Part shown: one piece after another, positions 52,754-61,003 of the stretch | How positions within the stretch are numbered: position 1 is the stretch's first letter | Layout of the letters: each line of letters starts with the position of its first letter | Source of the DNA: Litorimonas sp963972195 | Lineage (GTDB): Bacteria; Pseudomonadota; Alphaproteobacteria; Caulobacterales; Maricaulaceae | NCBI GenBank assembly: GCA_963972195.1 | Contig: CAXATH010000003.1 | Location: 124,001-188,000 of the forward strand | DNA: 64,000 nt | Reading direction: 5' to 3' | Notes under the pieces: model-generated | Database searches by the model: none | What the model was told of the DNA's origin: nothing | Seen by the model: only the letters and a program-made list of their open reading frames with translations | Made by a program: the position numbers and the translations under genes

Positions 52754-55700
52754 ATGTTTAAACGTCTTCTGAAATTTGAAATGGGCTTTCAGGCCCGCCA
52801 AGTCGGCTTTTGGGTCGTTCTCCTTGTTATGTTGGCTTACGGCGTGTTTGTCGCCGTTATCCCGGATCTTTTCGGATCGGGACTTGGCGGCACCAAAATC
52901 AAAGCCAATGGCGCGCAGATGATCGCCGGCGGAATTGCCAATGCCTATCTGCCAGTGATTTTCTTTGGCGGGATCTTTGTTGTGACAGGTATCTTGCGCG
53001 ACAAAACCTCCAATATGACGGAAATTATTCACTCCACGCCAGTGACGACTTTTGACATGACAGCGTCCCGAATGACGGGCGTTTTCCTGATTATTTTCCT
53101 GAGCTTTTTCGTTTTCTTACTGGCGCAGTTTCTGGGCTCATTCAGCCCGACCCTCGACAAGCTGACTCTTGGCCCCATTCGCCCGCTTTATTATCTGCAG
53201 CCGCTTTTACTGTTCACACTTGTAAACGCCCTGTTCGTCACGGCCTTTTTCACCCTGATTGCCGGGCTGACCCACAACCGCATGCTCGTTTTGGTCAGCG
53301 CGATAGGTTTGTTTTTCTTCTCTATCATGTCCGGCGTCGTCATCGAGCTCGACATACCGAAATGGCTTCAGGCTTTGGCCGATCCTTTCGGCGCTATTGC
53401 TTACACACTCGATACGGAGTTCTGGTCGACTGAGGACCGCAATACACGTCTCACACCGATATTTGGCTATCTGGGTCTTAACCGGATTGTTTGGGGCGCT
53501 ATTTCGCTCGGCGTCTTGGCGCTTGTCTTTAGTCGGTTCAAACGCGGTATTGTCACAGGCAAAACCAAATTGCGCGGCGCAGTTCTTCAATCCAAAGACA
53601 TTCCAGAATATAAAAGCGTTCAACCGAAATTCGGTTTTGCGGCAGATCTCGCCGCTTTGTGGACTCGCACAAAGTTCGAATATCTGACAACTGTGCGGTC
53701 TGTCCCGTTTATCATATTGGCCAGCCTCGCCATGGCTTTGTTTGCCTTTTTGATCATCGTCACCGTCTTTTTCTCACCTCAGAAACTGGTGCCGACCAGC
53801 CTGTTTATGGTGAGCATTGGCTTTGCCAGCTTCCTCATTCCGGTTCTTTTGATTATCGCCTTTTTCTCTGCAGAAATGGTTTTCCGGGATCGGGGCGCGA
53901 AATTTGTTGGTCTCTTGGATTCCACCAAAGTGCGTAATTGGTCATTGCTGGTCGCAAAGTGGCTCGCCTTGTCAGCGGCGCTCGCAACGCTTTGTGTGAT
54001 GGTCATGATTGTGGGTATGGCGATCCAGATCGCTGCCGGAGGACCGCCAGTCAATCTTTCGCTTTATTTGAAATTTACCTTCCTGAATGCCTTCCCGAAC
54101 TATCTCGCCTTCGCCTTTTTGGGGTTATTTGTTCAATCCTTTGTGCCCAACCGAATTGTGGGCATGCTGGTCGCGGCTGGTGCCATGGCGTTTGTCGCTC
54201 TCGTCGTTTCCAACCTGCCTTTCTATCACCCGCTCATGGGCTTTGGAGGAACCAGCCCGGGACAAGTTTCGGAAATCTCTCCTTACAATAGCTGGGTCTA
54301 TTTCCGATGGTTTAATTTCTATTGGGGCGCTCTCTGCGTTATTTTCGCCGTGCTTAGCGTTTGGCTCTGGCGCCGCGGCTTCCAAGTCTCTCTGTTACGC
54401 CGTCTCAAGGAAATGAAAACCAATATAACGCCAGCTTCCGGCGCGGTGGCGGCCGTGGCGCTCGCCGCCTTTATCGGCAGCGGTATTTACATCTACCAAG
54501 CTTATGACAAAGTCGATTGGAACAACCAAAAAACTCAAGAAAAGCTACAAGTCAAAGCCGAGAAAATGCTGGCAACCGAGCGCAACGCGCCTCATCCGCA
54601 TGTTCGCAGCGTCAGCATTGAGGCAGACATTTTTCCTGAAAAACAGGAAGCTACAGTCAGCGGCAAAATGATGTTTGAGAACGCGTCCGGCGTTCCGATC
54701 TCTGAAATTTATGTCAATCCCGCCAGTGGCCACGAAGAAGACGTCAAGCAATTTGACCTGAACGGCGCGGCTGAACTCACCGAAGGCACGAACGCCGAGG
54801 GCGACTCTATTGAGGAAATTAATGAATTAGGTATTCGCGTTTTCCGTTTCGAGCCCGCACTTGAGCCCGGCGACAAAACGGAACTGGATTTTGAAACCTT
54901 CTTCCACGCGCCGCGTCTAGCCGACAGAAGCGCTATCTCCAAAGACGGGACATTCCTGAACAATTATGGCGGCTTCGGAGTGAGCTCCCGCGTGATCCCG
55001 ACTATGGGCGTGCCGGATATGCGTATTCGAAACTCTAAAACCCGCCGCAAATATGATTTGCCGGAATTAGAAGAGCTTCCCGAGCCCACTGATCCAGAGG
55101 CCGGAAAAGTCAACCTGTTCGGCACGCTGACAGGGCCGGCAGATTATATTGATTTTGAAGGCACGGTTTGCACTGCCGCCAATCAAATTCCAATTGCGCC
55201 CGGCGATCTCATCACGGAATCTGCGGAAGGCGACCGCCGCTGTCGGACCTATCGCTCCGATACGCCCATCAGCAACTTCTTCTCTATCCTCTCGGGTGAT
55301 TACGCCGTGACGGAAGACAGCTGGACATCGCCCGCAGGGCAAACCATCCCAATCCGTGTTTATCACGCCGAAAACCACAGCTACTCGGTTCAGAATATGA
55401 TCGACGCGGCTAAATTCGGTCTGACCCACTACTCGGAAAATTTCGGGCCGTACCAGTATAACTACTTCCGCATTATGGAAGTCCCTTTCATTGGATTTGC
55501 GCAGGCATTTGCCGGAACTATTCCTTACTCTGAACAGGGCTTTATCATGGATAGCGGCGAAGCCGGTGATGTCAAAACCCTCGACAACGCTTCCATCACG
55601 ACATTGCATGAACTAGGCCACCAATGGTTTGCGCATCAGATCGTCCCGGGGCAGTCACGAGGCTTTAATGTGCTGTCGGAAGGTTTGACCTCTTACGCGA

Positions 55701-56434
55701 CGATGGACGCCTATGAAGCTTTATACGGATTTGACAAAGCGCTTTACGCTCTGGAAAATTCTACCATCGCCCAAATGCAGGCCCTCGCCTTCATTGACCG
55801 GGAAAAGGAAGTTCCCCTTTCAAAGGCCGGACAGCAGCAATATCTGGTGTATAACAAGGCCGATTGGGTCATGTGGGGACTGAAACACTATATTGGACCA
55901 GAAAAAATGAGAGCCGCCATGCGCAATCTCATTGATGAATTCGGCTCTAACGGCCCGCCATACCCGACAACAAAAGACGTAACCGACGCGCTCCGCGAGG
56001 TGTCCGGGCCTGACTATGATCAACTGATTACTGATCAATGGGACCGCATTGTTTGGTGGGATATGAAATTCGGAGAAGGCGAGCTTTCCGCAAGCAAGCT
56101 TCCGAATGGCCGTTACCGCATCACGGTGCCCTTCGAAATGGACAAGAAGATCCAGACTGAAGATATGGAAAGCGCAGAAAGCTTTGCCGATATTGACGGC
56201 GAAAGCCTGAATGAGTGGGTCGAAATCGGCTTTTACCAAAACGAGCCCGAAGCCCTCTGGAGTGACTGGACCAATTTGGAGCAGGTGCGCGTCACCCAAG
56301 CCGAAACTGAACTCGTGTTCGAGCTTGAAACACTTCCGGCCTATATCTCAATCGATCCACGGCGTTTGCTGATGGAGCGAAACGTTGAGGACAATGTCAA
56401 ACCCTTTTCGACGAAGCTCGCGTCTGCCGAGTAA
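52754..56434 (+). CDS. ABC-2 permease fused to M1 family aminopeptidase
   Basis: A 1226-residue protein. Residues 1 to about 590 are a polytopic ABC-2 permease region with at least ten hydrophobic segments in two half-sets. The C-terminal part (about 620-1226) is a periplasmic M1 peptidase: a beta domain, then TTLHELGHQWFAHQ at 949-962 (HExxH at 952-956) and LSEGLTSYA at 974-982, where the third metal ligand Glu976 lies 20 residues after the second His, one more than the classical M1 spacing. The proper Tyr/GAMEN equivalents are not obvious. Function is unknown; peptide export coupled to trimming is an inference. A terminator follows. Confidence 0.9.
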   Translation: MFKRLLKFEMGFQARQVGFWVVLLVMLAYGVFVAVIPDLFGSGLGGTKIKANGAQMIAGGIANAYLPVIFFGGIFVVTGILRDKTSNMTEIIHSTPVTTFDMTASRMTGVFLIIFLSFFVFLLAQFLGSFSPTLDKLTLGPIRPLYYLQPLLLFTLVNALFVTAFFTLIAGLTHNRMLVLVSAIGLFFFSIMSGVVIELDIPKWLQALADPFGAIAYTLDTEFWSTEDRNTRLTPIFGYLGLNRIVWGAISLGVLALVFSRFKRGIVTGKTKLRGAVLQSKDIPEYKSVQPKFGFAADLAALWTRTKFEYLTTVRSVPFIILASLAMALFAFLIIVTVFFSPQKLVPTSLFMVSIGFASFLIPVLLIIAFFSAEMVFRDRGAKFVGLLDSTKVRNWSLLVAKWLALSAALATLCVMVMIVGMAIQIAAGGPPVNLSLYLKFTFLNAFPNYLAFAFLGLFVQSFVPNRIVGMLVAAGAMAFVALVVSNLPFYHPLMGFGGTSPGQVSEISPYNSWVYFRWFNFYWGALCVIFAVLSVWLWRRGFQVSLLRRLKEMKTNITPASGAVAAVALAAFIGSGIYIYQAYDKVDWNNQKTQEKLQVKAEKMLATERNAPHPHVRSVSIEADIFPEKQEATVSGKMMFENASGVPISEIYVNPASGHEEDVKQFDLNGAAELTEGTNAEGDSIEEINELGIRVFRFEPALEPGDKTELDFETFFHAPRLADRSAISKDGTFLNNYGGFGVSSRVIPTMGVPDMRIRNSKTRRKYDLPELEELPEPTDPEAGKVNLFGTLTGPADYIDFEGTVCTAANQIPIAPGDLITESAEGDRRCRTYRSDTPISNFFSILSGDYAVTEDSWTSPAGQTIPIRVYHAENHSYSVQNMIDAAKFGLTHYSENFGPYQYNYFRIMEVPFIGFAQAFAGTIPYSEQGFIMDSGEAGDVKTLDNASITTLHELGHQWFAHQIVPGQSRGFNVLSEGLTSYATMDAYEALYGFDKALYALENSTIAQMQALAFIDREKEVPLSKAGQQQYLVYNKADWVMWGLKHYIGPEKMRAAMRNLIDEFGSNGPPYPTTKDVTDALREVSGPDYDQLITDQWDRIVWWDMKFGEGELSASKLPNGRYRITVPFEMDKKIQTEDMESAESFADIDGESLNEWVEIGFYQNEPEALWSDWTNLEQVRVTQAETELVFELETLPAYISIDPRRLLMERNVEDNVKPFSTKLASAE

Positions 56435-56471
56435 AAATCGGCCTTCGGAAGGACGGACTTAAAACACTCAG

Positions 56472-56502
56472 AGGAGCAAGCCTTGCTTGCTCCTTTTTCT
56501 TT
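56472..56502 (+). terminator. Rho-independent terminator after the ABC/M1 operon
   Basis: AGGAGCAAG (56472-56480) pairs exactly with CTTGCTCCT (56486-56494) around a five-base loop, followed by T-rich sequence. Confidence 0.88.
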
Positions 56503-56551
56503 TGCCTGATAAGTCACGCGGGTCATCGTCTAGCGAAAGAAAGAGTACCTC

Positions 56552-57115
56552 ATGAAAATGAACGGGAATGAAATCCGTCAGGGTAATATCATCAAGCATC
56601 AGGATACTCTCTGGGTTGCTGTCAAATGTAATGCGGTCAAACCCGGTAAGGGCGGCGCGTTTAATCAGGTCGAGCTGAAGAATATTCTGGACGGCCGGAA
56701 ATTAAATGAGCGCTTCCGCGCAGCCGAGACCGTGGAAAAAGTCCGTCTGGACCAGAAACCCCACACCTATCTATTCGCAGAAGACGACATGCTCGTTTTC
56801 ATGAATTCCGAAAATTATGAGCAAATCCGCCTGCAATCTGAATTTGTGGGTGATGCTGCGGCCTATCTTTCCGACAGTATGGAAGTTGAAGTCGAGTTTT
56901 ACGAAGACCGCCCGATCAGTATTGCCCTGCCCGCTCAGGTCGTCTTGGAAGTCGCGGAAACCGAACCGGTCGTAAAGGGGCAAACAGCCGCCAATTCCTT
57001 TAAGCCCGCAATTTTGTCCAATGGCGTGAGAACAGCCGTCCCGCCTTTTGTGGGTGAAGGCGAGCGTTTGGTTATCAATACCGAAGACGGATCCTACGTT
57101 AAACGCGCGGATTAA
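56552..57115 (+). CDS. efp: Elongation factor P
   Basis: A 187-residue translation factor that relieves ribosome stalling at polyproline. The three OB/KOW domains are complete. The tip loop reads KPGKGGAFNQVE with Lys33 at the position that is modified in many bacteria. No modification enzyme gene lies nearby. C-terminal blocks SNGVRTAVPPFVGEGERLVI and the final NTEDGSYVKRAD are typical. It stands alone behind a terminator. Confidence 0.96.
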   Translation: MKMNGNEIRQGNIIKHQDTLWVAVKCNAVKPGKGGAFNQVELKNILDGRKLNERFRAAETVEKVRLDQKPHTYLFAEDDMLVFMNSENYEQIRLQSEFVGDAAAYLSDSMEVEVEFYEDRPISIALPAQVVLEVAETEPVVKGQTAANSFKPAILSNGVRTAVPPFVGEGERLVINTEDGSYVKRAD

Positions 57116-57198
57116 AACACACTCTGCCGGATTAGCCTGTCCTTCGAAAGTTTCGGAAAGCTGTTCGGCACACTATTTATAAATTTATGGAGAGCCCT

Positions 57199-58017
57199 AT
57201 GGCGAACCTTTCTGCCATAATGACCGTGATGCAAATGGCGGCGCGTAAAGCGTCGCGCGGTTTGATACGCGACTTTAACGAAGTCGAGCATCTGCAGGTC
57301 GCCCGTAAAGGCCCGGCGGATTTTGTCTCTCGCGCTGATAAAAAAGCCGAAGAGGTCATTGTCGAAAACCTGCAAAGGGATCGTCCGGGCTATGGCTTTT
57401 TGCTTGAAGAAGGCGGAGAAATTGAAGGCTCTGACAAAACGCACCGATTTATTGTTGATCCGCTAGACGGCACAACGAATTATCTCCACGGCATTCCCCA
57501 CTTCGCCATTTCTATAGCGCTCGAGCGCGAAATAGATGGCGAGCCACGCGAAATCGTGGCCGGACTTATCTACAATCCGATCACAGACGAAATGTTCTTT
57601 GCCGAAAAAGGCAAAGGCGCGTTCGTGAATGACGGAACGCGCGGCGGGGCAGATCGCCGCCTTCGCCCATCACAACGCGATATTTTCCAAGATTCCCTGT
57701 TTTCGACGGGCATTCCATTTTTGGGCCGCCCGGGTCATGCCAAATTCCTGAAAGAACTCCATCAGGTTATGGGCCACAGCGCTGGCGTTAGGCGCCTCGG
57801 CTCTGCCGCGCTTGACCTCGCCTGGACAGCAGCCGGCCGATATGACGGATTTTGGGAACGCGGCCTTGCGCCCTGGGATATTGCTGCAGGCGTCCTCATC
57901 GCGCGCGAAGCCGGATGTCAGGTCGAAAGCCTTTCCGGCGGAAACGTCGTCGAGACAGGCAATATTATTTGCACCAACGCGGCCCTGATGGCGCCGTTGA
58001 AAGAGCGTGTCGGCTAA
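57199..58017 (+). CDS. suhB: Inositol monophosphatase family protein (SuhB-like)
   Basis: A 272-residue metal-dependent sugar phosphatase. Motif 1 EEGGEIEG, motif 2 VDPLDGTTNYLHGIPH and motif 3 WERGLAPWDIAAG are intact. I choose ATG 57199, which has GGAGAG four bases ahead, over the ATG four codons upstream. In proteobacteria SuhB hydrolyses inositol-1-phosphate in vitro and also takes part in rRNA transcription complexes. It precedes kdsA by 11 bases, probably in one transcript. Confidence 0.9.
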   Translation: MANLSAIMTVMQMAARKASRGLIRDFNEVEHLQVARKGPADFVSRADKKAEEVIVENLQRDRPGYGFLLEEGGEIEGSDKTHRFIVDPLDGTTNYLHGIPHFAISIALEREIDGEPREIVAGLIYNPITDEMFFAEKGKGAFVNDGTRGGADRRLRPSQRDIFQDSLFSTGIPFLGRPGHAKFLKELHQVMGHSAGVRRLGSAALDLAWTAAGRYDGFWERGLAPWDIAAGVLIAREAGCQVESLSGGNVVETGNIICTNAALMAPLKERVG

Positions 58018-58028
58018 AGGCTCACACT

Positions 58029-58880
58029 ATGTCAAACGTTTCCCTTAAATCCTCGGACTGGTCTATTGGCTCCGGACTTCCTCTCGCCGTGATAGCCGGA
58101 TGCAATGTGTTGGAGAGTTTGGAAGAGTCGCTGACGATCGGGCGGGAATTAAAATCCGTTTGCGCCGATTTGGGCCTGCCTTATGTATTCAAAGCGAGCT
58201 TTGACAAGGCAAACCGCTCGTCCATCACGTCTTTTCGCGGGCCGGGTCTTGAAAAAGGTCTGGAAATGCTCGCAGCGATTAAAGCCGAGTTGAACGTGCC
58301 GATCTGCACCGATGTCCACGAAGTCGATCAAGCCCTTCCTGTGGCCTCCGTCGCCGACATCATTCAGGTGCCGGCTTTTCTCTGTCGCCAGACAGATCTG
58401 GTGACCGCGATGGCAGACGCCGCGAAAGAAACGGGCAGTGTCCTCCACGTCAAAAAAGCGCAATTTCTCGCCCCCTGGGACAGCAAAAATATTATCTCGA
58501 AAATCCGAGAAACCTATGACGCAGATGCCATCATCATGTGTGAACGGGGCGTAAGTTTTGGATATAACAATTTGATTGTCGACCCCTTGGCCATTCCGGA
58601 AATGCAAAAGCTCGGCGTGCCGGTAACGATTGACGCGACACATGCGGTGCAGCTGCCCGGAGCAGACCCCCGCACGGGCGGCGCCTCTACGGGCGGGCGG
58701 CGTGACGGCGTCGCCATAGTGGCGAAATCAGCCGTCGCCGCGGGCGCAGATGGGGTATTCCTTGAATTTCATACGGACCCGGACGCGGCGCTTTGCGACG
58801 CGCCGAGTTGCTTGCCGATTTCGGCGGCTCGTCCCCTCCTGACCCGATTAAAAGCATTTCGGGATATCGTGAACGGCTAA
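58029..58880 (+). CDS. kdsA: 3-deoxy-8-phosphooctulonate synthase
   Basis: A 283-residue enzyme that condenses phosphoenolpyruvate with arabinose 5-phosphate to KDO-8-P for LPS. The barrel signatures are AVIAGCNVLESLE, KASFDKANRSS, TDVHEVDQA, DIIQVPAFLCRQTDL, and KKAQFLAPWDSKNI. The frame opens earlier inside suhB; the true start is ATG 58029. It feeds the KDO used by waaA at 30 kb. The Asn in AGCNVLE fits the metal-independent class, an inference. Confidence 0.94.
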   Translation: MSNVSLKSSDWSIGSGLPLAVIAGCNVLESLEESLTIGRELKSVCADLGLPYVFKASFDKANRSSITSFRGPGLEKGLEMLAAIKAELNVPICTDVHEVDQALPVASVADIIQVPAFLCRQTDLVTAMADAAKETGSVLHVKKAQFLAPWDSKNIISKIRETYDADAIIMCERGVSFGYNNLIVDPLAIPEMQKLGVPVTIDATHAVQLPGADPRTGGASTGGRRDGVAIVAKSAVAAGADGVFLEFHTDPDAALCDAPSCLPISAARPLLTRLKAFRDIVNG

Positions 58881-58972
58881 CTTGACCCAAGCCCGCCCCT
58901 CGCCTATATCGCGCCCTTCGAGCGGGGGACCCAATAAAGCAAACCCGTGACCAGAGGCTAAGGAGCCAGACA

Positions 58973-59194
58973 ATGAAAAAAGATACTCATCCCGATTATC
59001 ACATGATCACCGTCAAAATGGTTGACGGCTCAACTTACGAAACACGCTCTACCTGGGGCAAAGAAGGCGACGTTCTCGCGCTGGATATCGATTCTAAAAC
59101 TCACCCTGCCTGGACAGGCGGAGATGCAAAGCTCATGGACCGCGGCGGACGCGTTTCCCGCTTCAAGGACAAATTTGCCGGATTTGGCGTTTAA
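58973..59194 (+). CDS. rpmE: 50S ribosomal protein L31
   Basis: A 73-residue protein. It starts MKKDTHPDYHMITVKMVDG, followed by THPAWTGGDAKLMDRGGRVSRF near the C terminus, the alphaproteobacterial L31 pattern without the zinc-binding cysteines. It bridges large and small subunits. A strong terminator follows, so it is monocistronic. Confidence 0.95.
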   Translation: MKKDTHPDYHMITVKMVDGSTYETRSTWGKEGDVLALDIDSKTHPAWTGGDAKLMDRGGRVSRFKDKFAGFGV

Positions 59195-59219
59195 GCCCGA
59201 TACCGCACATGCAATTGAA

Positions 59220-59246
59220 AAAGGCTCCCTCAGGGGAGCCTTTTTT
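59220..59246 (+). terminator. Rho-independent terminator after rpmE
   Basis: AAAGGCTCCC (59220-59229) and GGGAGCCTTT (59234-59243) form a ten-base-pair stem with a four-base loop and a T-run. Confidence 0.93.
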
Positions 59247-59277
59247 GTTTCATCGGGTTAGAATTTTCAGGCTTGGC

Positions 59278-59853
59278 TCAAACTTGGCCAAAGGCCGCTT
59301 CCAGGCGGTTAATCTGATCGGCAACTGTGTTGCCCTGCTGCGCCGCTATCGTGCCGTATAGTGAACGATCCAGCCGGGTAATCCGCTCATAAAGCGCTTC
59401 TGACCGGGCCAATAGATCGAGCAGGCGAGATGGCAAAGCATAGGCTGTCTTGGCAAGTTCGGAGAAACTAAGCTCTTCATCGGATTTCGTTTCCGGGACG
59501 AGGCGATACTTCTCGGCCCTTGCCTCATTTAGCTCCATTTCTTTCTCGTTCAGAGCGCGCTGAACCAAAAGCCAACTCGCCACCTGCATGAGGCGGGTCG
59601 TCAGCCGCATGGACTGACTCGCATAGGTCAGTGCGTCGTCGCGTTTCAGCTTTTTAGATTCGTGGCGTCCCGGCCCGTCCAGATAGGCAGCGGTTTCTTC
59701 GACCATATCCATGCCTTCGCGAAAGGTTTTAGCAAAAAGCTCGGAACGGGTAAATTCCATCAGACGCGCTTCGGCCTGAGGCGTCAACGTGTCCAGCCCA
59801 ACCGTCTGGCGGGTCGGTGTTTTCGATATGTCTTGGGGCTGTCCGGCGGTCAT
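59278..59853 (-). CDS. rcdA: RcdA-type protease adaptor, DUF1465 family
   Basis: A 191-residue helical-bundle protein. The conserved stretch is FTRSELFAKTFREGMDMVEETAAYLDG, followed by MRLTTRLMQVASWLLVQRA and LVPETKSDEELSFSELAKTAYALP, which match DUF1465. The founding member is Caulobacter RcdA, which with CpdR and PopA delivers CtrA to ClpXP at the swarmer-to-stalked transition. The C-terminal stretch after about residue 145 is the usual variable tail. It lies near the DUF1192 gene and trcR. Confidence 0.88.
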   Translation of the reverse strand: MTAGQPQDISKTPTRQTVGLDTLTPQAEARLMEFTRSELFAKTFREGMDMVEETAAYLDGPGRHESKKLKRDDALTYASQSMRLTTRLMQVASWLLVQRALNEKEMELNEARAEKYRLVPETKSDEELSFSELAKTAYALPSRLLDLLARSEALYERITRLDRSLYGTIAAQQGNTVADQINRLEAAFGQV

Positions 59854-59950
59854 AGAATCTCTTTTTCAGCACAAGGTGTAAGCTTTGCGAATAAGTTTGC
59901 AAGCCCCACGCCAAAGACACCTGCCGGTATGAAAAAATGTAATAAAGCCG

Positions 59951-60148
59951 TCATGTTGATCGTTTTGTCCCGAACAGGCTATCCGCTGCGCTGCGGTCGC
60001 TTTTCTTTTTCTCCAATTCCTTTTCCACGCGGGTTATCTCACCTCTCAATGCCTGAATTCTGTCTTCCAGTTCGTGGACAGATAGACCGTATAGCTCGTC
60101 TCCCAGGCTCACTGTCCCGATTTGGCGCAAAGTCTCATTTTCATCCAT
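59951..60148 (-). CDS. DUF1192 family protein
   Basis: A 65-residue protein from ATG 60148. It reads LGDELYGLSVHELEDRIQAL followed by GEITRVEKELEKKKSDRSAAD, a short coiled coil with a conserved SLFG near the C terminus (SLFGTKRST). This is the DUF1192 pattern of alphaproteobacteria; function unknown. Longer reading to 60178 is unlikely. It precedes the DUF1465 gene on the same strand with a 97-base gap, and their pairing is common in this class. Confidence 0.87.
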   Translation of the reverse strand: MDENETLRQIGTVSLGDELYGLSVHELEDRIQALRGEITRVEKELEKKKSDRSAADSLFGTKRST

Positions 60149-60245
60149 GGCAGTCCCACCTTCCCTATTAGCTTGCATTTTAACCGTAATAGCCTATGTA
60201 AAGGGGTGTTCGAAAGCGGGAAACGACCAAAATCGGACAAAATGA

Positions 60246-60266
60246 CCCCGCCGAGCGGGGTTTTTT
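60246..60266 (+). terminator. Intrinsic terminator in the trcR leader
   Basis: CCCCGC (60246-60251) and GCGGGG (60255-60260) pair around a three-base loop and are followed by six T residues. No gene on this strand lies between the rpmE terminator and this point, and the trcR start codon is 29 bases downstream. Confidence 0.9.
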
Positions 60267-60294
60267 AATGGCTGTTTTTTAGACGAGGCTCGTT

Positions 60295-60954
60295 ATGACA
60301 CAGATTTTAATGCCCAAAGCCACGGCCGTCTGGCTCATCGACAATACAGGGCTGACCTTCAAGCAGATTAGTGAGTTTTGTAAACTTCACATTCTGGAAG
60401 TCGAAGGCATTGCTGACGGAGATGTCGCCACTGGCATTCGCGGTGCAGACCCTATTGCCAATGGTCAGGTCAGCCGAGAGGAAATCGAAAAAGCCGAAAA
60501 AGATTCCGATTACGGAATGAAGCCGAACAAATTCGATTCAGACGAGTTACAGCCGACGAAAAAGAAAAAGGGACCGCGTTACACACCCTTATCCCGTCGT
60601 CAGGATCGTCCGGATGCAATTGCCTGGCTCGTCCGTTACCATCCTGAAGTGACCGACGCGCAGATTTCCAAATTGATCGGCACAACCAAGCCGACCATTA
60701 AATCCATTCGCGACCGAACTCACTGGAAGATCAACACGATCAACCCGACCGATCCGGTTTCTCTGGGACTTTGTAGCCAGATAGATTTGGACTCTATCGT
60801 GAAAAAAGCTGCCGAAAAGAAGGCGAAGGAAGACGCGGCGAATGCGGAAGAAGGCGGCGAAACGCTGACCCCGGTTGAACCTGCGCCGCTGCCAAGCGAA
60901 AAGCCGAAAGTCGAGCACACGCTTGAGAGCCTTTTCAAGCCCTCGGAAAGCTAG
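60295..60954 (+). CDS. trcR: Cell-cycle transcriptional regulator TrcR (DUF1013)
   Basis: A 219-residue alphaproteobacterial protein. The N terminus ILMPKATAVWLIDNTGLTFKQIS is followed by FCKLHILEVEGIADGD, and the middle has RRQDRPDAIAWLVRYHPEVT and LIGTTKPTIKSIRDRTHWK, an HTH-like region. The last 60 residues are a Lys/Ala/Glu- then Pro-rich tail ending in LESLFKPSES. TrcR/GcrA-like factors in Caulobacter relatives act with RNA polymerase on cell-cycle genes. Its leader contains an intrinsic terminator. Its own terminator is at 60979-61003. Confidence 0.9.
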   Translation: MTQILMPKATAVWLIDNTGLTFKQISEFCKLHILEVEGIADGDVATGIRGADPIANGQVSREEIEKAEKDSDYGMKPNKFDSDELQPTKKKKGPRYTPLSRRQDRPDAIAWLVRYHPEVTDAQISKLIGTTKPTIKSIRDRTHWKINTINPTDPVSLGLCSQIDLDSIVKKAAEKKAKEDAANAEEGGETLTPVEPAPLPSEKPKVEHTLESLFKPSES

Positions 60955-60978
60955 TTTCAGCATTAGAGATTTTAAAAA

Positions 60979-61003
60979 GCCCGGCTTAGTCCGGGTTTTT
61001 TTT
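60979..61003 (+). terminator. Intrinsic terminator after trcR, inside manC 3' end
   Basis: CCCGG and CCGGG (60980-60995) form a stem with a six-base loop, followed by eight T residues. The manC stop codon lies in the loop and its last codons form the stem, so one stretch serves both genes. Confidence 0.87.
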
